7,137 nucleotides of DNA from an archaeon. GTDB taxonomy: Archaea; EX4484-52; B79-G9. The notes under the pieces were generated by a model. The model was not told where the DNA came from, did no database searches, and saw only the letters and a list, made by a program, of their open reading frames with translations. How positions within the stretch are numbered: the stretch's first letter is position 1; the number at the start of each line of letters is the position of its first letter. Both the position numbers and the translations under genes were made by a program. Below, in pieces: positions 5,353 through 7,137 of this stretch. Where the stretch lies: the NCBI GenBank assembly GCA_030630425.1, contig DAOVNB010000027.1, positions 1 through 7,137 on the forward strand, read 5' to 3'.

Positions 5353-7137
5353 TGCAGACGAAGCCCATTTTTTTGGCTTCGTTTTTCATTTGTTTATTGT
5401 TGTTTATTTCGTTTTTTCTAATTCAAAATGTAAGTGCGGTTGACAGCCCAACAAATTACTACGCGGGTTCTTATATAAACTCTAAGACTTCCGTTAGTGC
5501 TTCTCAAAAATCCGCTTGTGGTTGCGCATCAACGGATTCTGCAAATTCAGATTATATATGTCCCGTAAATCTTTCAAAACAACCCGCAAATCTAACTAAA
5601 CTAGAAGATAAATTAAAAAATCCATTTTATGCAACCTTCACCCCGACAGCCACATGCACTGAAAATGGTGGCTGGTGTTCATGTTATCTTGGATGTTCAA
5701 CAGCAGAGTGTTGTTCGGGAAATTGTGAATACTATACCTGTCTGGACTATGGGTGTTCTCCCGATTATCCCAACTTGTGTAATGGATTGTGTTATAGCTG
5801 TACTGATCCATCAGATGTATTTACTTGCGATCCTGTGGATGGCCCGGTATGCTGTCCTTCTGAATATCCATACTATTGCTATATAGACAACTCATGCTGG
5901 AGCGAACTATATTTACCTAATCCCTGCGGCAGTGGCTGTCCTCCCGGATCGTATGAATGTGATGGTTCATGCTATACATGTACAGACCCGAATGATGTTT
6001 TTATATGTGACTCCGGAACACCATATTGCCTCCCACCACACACAGACATCCGCGTAGAATCCTTTATATCCACACCCACTCAAGTAGATGCCGGCGATTA
6101 TGTTTCATTTACCGCGCGCCTTAAAAACTACGGCGGAATTTCAGGAACAACAAATGTGGAAGCTGCAATCATCCCGACAACCTTCTGGAGTTCTTCCCTA
6201 AATTACACGCCGGAATCATATGTCGACACTGCCAAGTGCTGCCCGGGAAACACATATTTCCAAGCAAAAGAAGTAACCCTCAATCCATGGAAAGAAGACG
6301 TCGTTACATTTACCGTGATAGCCCCCACACCAACCAGTATCGATACGTGCGATACCGTACCGCCAATAAGAAGTGCATGGGGTTCCTCATTCAAGTACGA
6401 GGCAGGAACATATGATGTATGTGGTGGTGGGTATACAAGCCAGATAGAAACTACAGGCCCTATAATATGCGACTACGCTCCAGCATGCACATATACTGAT
6501 GACGATGACTGTCTTGACGAAAACACAGTAGAGAACTATTACAAAGAAACGATATGTGAGGGTGGCTGTAGCAACTGGAAATACACAACATATGATTGTG
6601 CTTCAGGTTTCTTCTGCAAAGACCCCGGAGATGCCTATTGTAAGTCCTGTTCCGTATCATGCGACAGCAACTGTGAGTCTGCTGCTTGCTACGGAACCGA
6701 CCCTGATTGCGCATCTGACGGCAGCCTGCAAAGTTGCGGTGGAAGCAGCGGTCCCTGCGACGGAGAAATTAAGACAATAGTAAAAGACAATAATGGAAAC
6801 CCCATTTCAGGAATAAAAGTCTACATTGACGGGGCATATAAAGGGATAACAGATTCCTATGGAACATTCACGGCAACCACATCAGATTCTTACTGTGGGG
6901 TGAGCCACAACATAAAAACATACTGCTCAGAGGGCACTTATTGCGGCTCAAGTTCAACTACAATAAACTACAACAATGATATAGACAATGTCAATTTCAA
7001 CTGCCAGATCTGCGTTCCCCAACCGGAACTTAACCTTTTTGTAAATGCCCCCACATCTTATGAACTCAACGACAAGATAACACTTGAGATTACAGTAAAA
7101 GATGACGCGGGTAATTTAATTCCTGATGCATACATTC
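5352..7137 (+). CDS. Secreted, extremely cysteine-rich multi-domain surface protein (3' partial)
   Basis: The frame stays open for 595 codons to the window end; the C-terminus is outside. A Sec signal peptide is clear: MQTK, a hydrophobic core at 6-24 and a VSA cleavage site at 27-29. The mature part shown holds 51 Cys, 24 of them at residues 102-226, including two copies of a C-x3-C-Y-x-C-T-D-P-x-D-V-F-x-C-D motif. After this come a CARDB-like beta domain (about 231-330), a second Cys-rich block (about 373-469, 15 Cys), a carboxypeptidase-regulatory-like module (about 471-512; DNNGNPISGIKVYIDG, then TDSYGTF), and the start of an Ig-like domain (about 558-595). The ATG at 5352 is chosen because the signal peptide begins there and the in-frame TAG at 5334 blocks extension; a GGGGG at 5338-5342 is a poor ribosome site. 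Its initiation is probably coupled to the small ORF. The protein would be disulfide-locked outside the cell; adhesion or cell-wall structure is a guess. Confidence 0.9.
   Translation, partial: MQTKPIFLASFFICLLLFISFFLIQNVSAVDSPTNYYAGSYINSKTSVSASQKSACGCASTDSANSDYICPVNLSKQPANLTKLEDKLKNPFYATFTPTATCTENGGWCSCYLGCSTAECCSGNCEYYTCLDYGCSPDYPNLCNGLCYSCTDPSDVFTCDPVDGPVCCPSEYPYYCYIDNSCWSELYLPNPCGSGCPPGSYECDGSCYTCTDPNDVFICDSGTPYCLPPHTDIRVESFISTPTQVDAGDYVSFTARLKNYGGISGTTNVEAAIIPTTFWSSSLNYTPESYVDTAKCCPGNTYFQAKEVTLNPWKEDVVTFTVIAPTPTSIDTCDTVPPIRSAWGSSFKYEAGTYDVCGGGYTSQIETTGPIICDYAPACTYTDDDDCLDENTVENYYKETICEGGCSNWKYTTYDCASGFFCKDPGDAYCKSCSVSCDSNCESAACYGTDPDCASDGSLQSCGGSSGPCDGEIKTIVKDNNGNPISGIKVYIDGAYKGITDSYGTFTATTSDSYCGVSHNIKTYCSEGTYCGSSSTTINYNNDIDNVNFNCQICVPQPELNLFVNAPTSYELNDKITLEITVKDDAGNLIPDAYI
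5358..5382 (+). terminator. Terminator-like hairpin inside the signal-peptide codons (possible attenuator)
   Basis: A perfect 8-bp stem, ACGAAGCC (5358-5365) with GGCTTCGT (5375-5382), encloses a 9-nt loop containing seven T and is followed by TTTT. It begins 5 nt after the small-ORF stop and 3 nt after the ATG of the Cys-rich gene. It looks like an intrinsic terminator but lies within a reading frame. It could end a short transcript carrying only the small ORF, or pause polymerase or ribosomes at the start of the Cys-rich gene. The coding need for a hydrophobic signal peptide explains the T-richness but not the matching arms. Confidence 0.5.
5778..6011 (+). repeat. Tandem ~60-residue Cys-rich protein repeat (two copies of core motif)
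   Basis: The core at 5778-5831 (residues 143-160, CNGLCYSC then TDPSDVFTCD) recurs at 5958-6011 (residues 203-220, CDGSCYTC then TDPNDVFICD), exactly 180 nt apart. The DNA differs at many third positions while the protein pattern holds. This suggests an old duplication kept by selection for the fold rather than a recent copy. Confidence 0.8.

Noticed and set aside
5629..5886. Plus-strand ORF of 85 codons inside the Cys-rich gene
   Set aside because: It is in another frame of the 5352-7137 gene, whose signal peptide, Cys spacing and repeats show that frame to be the coding one. The same holds for 6556-6780.

Overview
The window looks archaeal, most likely from a DPANN-type lineage with a large unusual surface proteome. 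The evidence is a COG2522-type archaeal helix-turn-helix regulator behind a TATA box placed for leaderless transcription, several multi-domain surface proteins rich in N-glycosylation sequons and Ig-like folds, and thioredoxin-fold proteins of types I associate with DPANN genomes. No marker gene fixes the lineage, so this is inference. All genes are on the + strand, densely packed. There are no RNA genes, mobile elements or CRISPR arrays.

Layout: (1) 1-2211 is the C-terminal 736 codons of a large surface protein (Ig-like domains, a small Cys module, a coiled coil, a C-terminal membrane anchor and a basic cytoplasmic tail). (2) 2199-3206 is an unrecognised six-helix membrane protein that overlaps it by 13 nt. 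(3) 3211-3534 is a small stand-alone thioredoxin domain of the type usually fused to VKOR, with a CSHC active site. These three look like one transcription unit. (4) 3569-3949 is the HTH regulator with a C-terminal Cys/His cluster. (5) 3966-5078 follows after 16 nt with a strong Shine-Dalgarno sequence; it encodes a membrane-anchored DsbA-like protein whose active site reads CPYG. This pair ends at a hairpin/T-tract terminator (5088-5119).

(6) The 5120-5351 region is the most unusual part. An AT-rich promoter zone is followed by a long imperfect hairpin (5203-5236). Two nucleotides later comes a 37-codon small ORF (5239-5352) ending in CSGGVC. Its TGA stop overlaps the ATG of the next gene as TGATG. 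A second, terminator-like hairpin (5358-5382) lies just inside that gene. (7) 5352-7137 is the N-terminal 595 codons of a secreted, extremely Cys-rich surface protein that runs off the window; I count 51 cysteines after the signal peptide.

The genes share a theme. Two thioredoxin-fold proteins and a Cys-rich regulator lie between two surface proteins, one of which would need heavy disulfide formation. A dedicated oxidative-folding or redox-regulated surface-display locus is plausible. The small ORF with its two flanking hairpins could be the control element of the Cys-rich gene. These functional links are inferred from gene order and motifs only.
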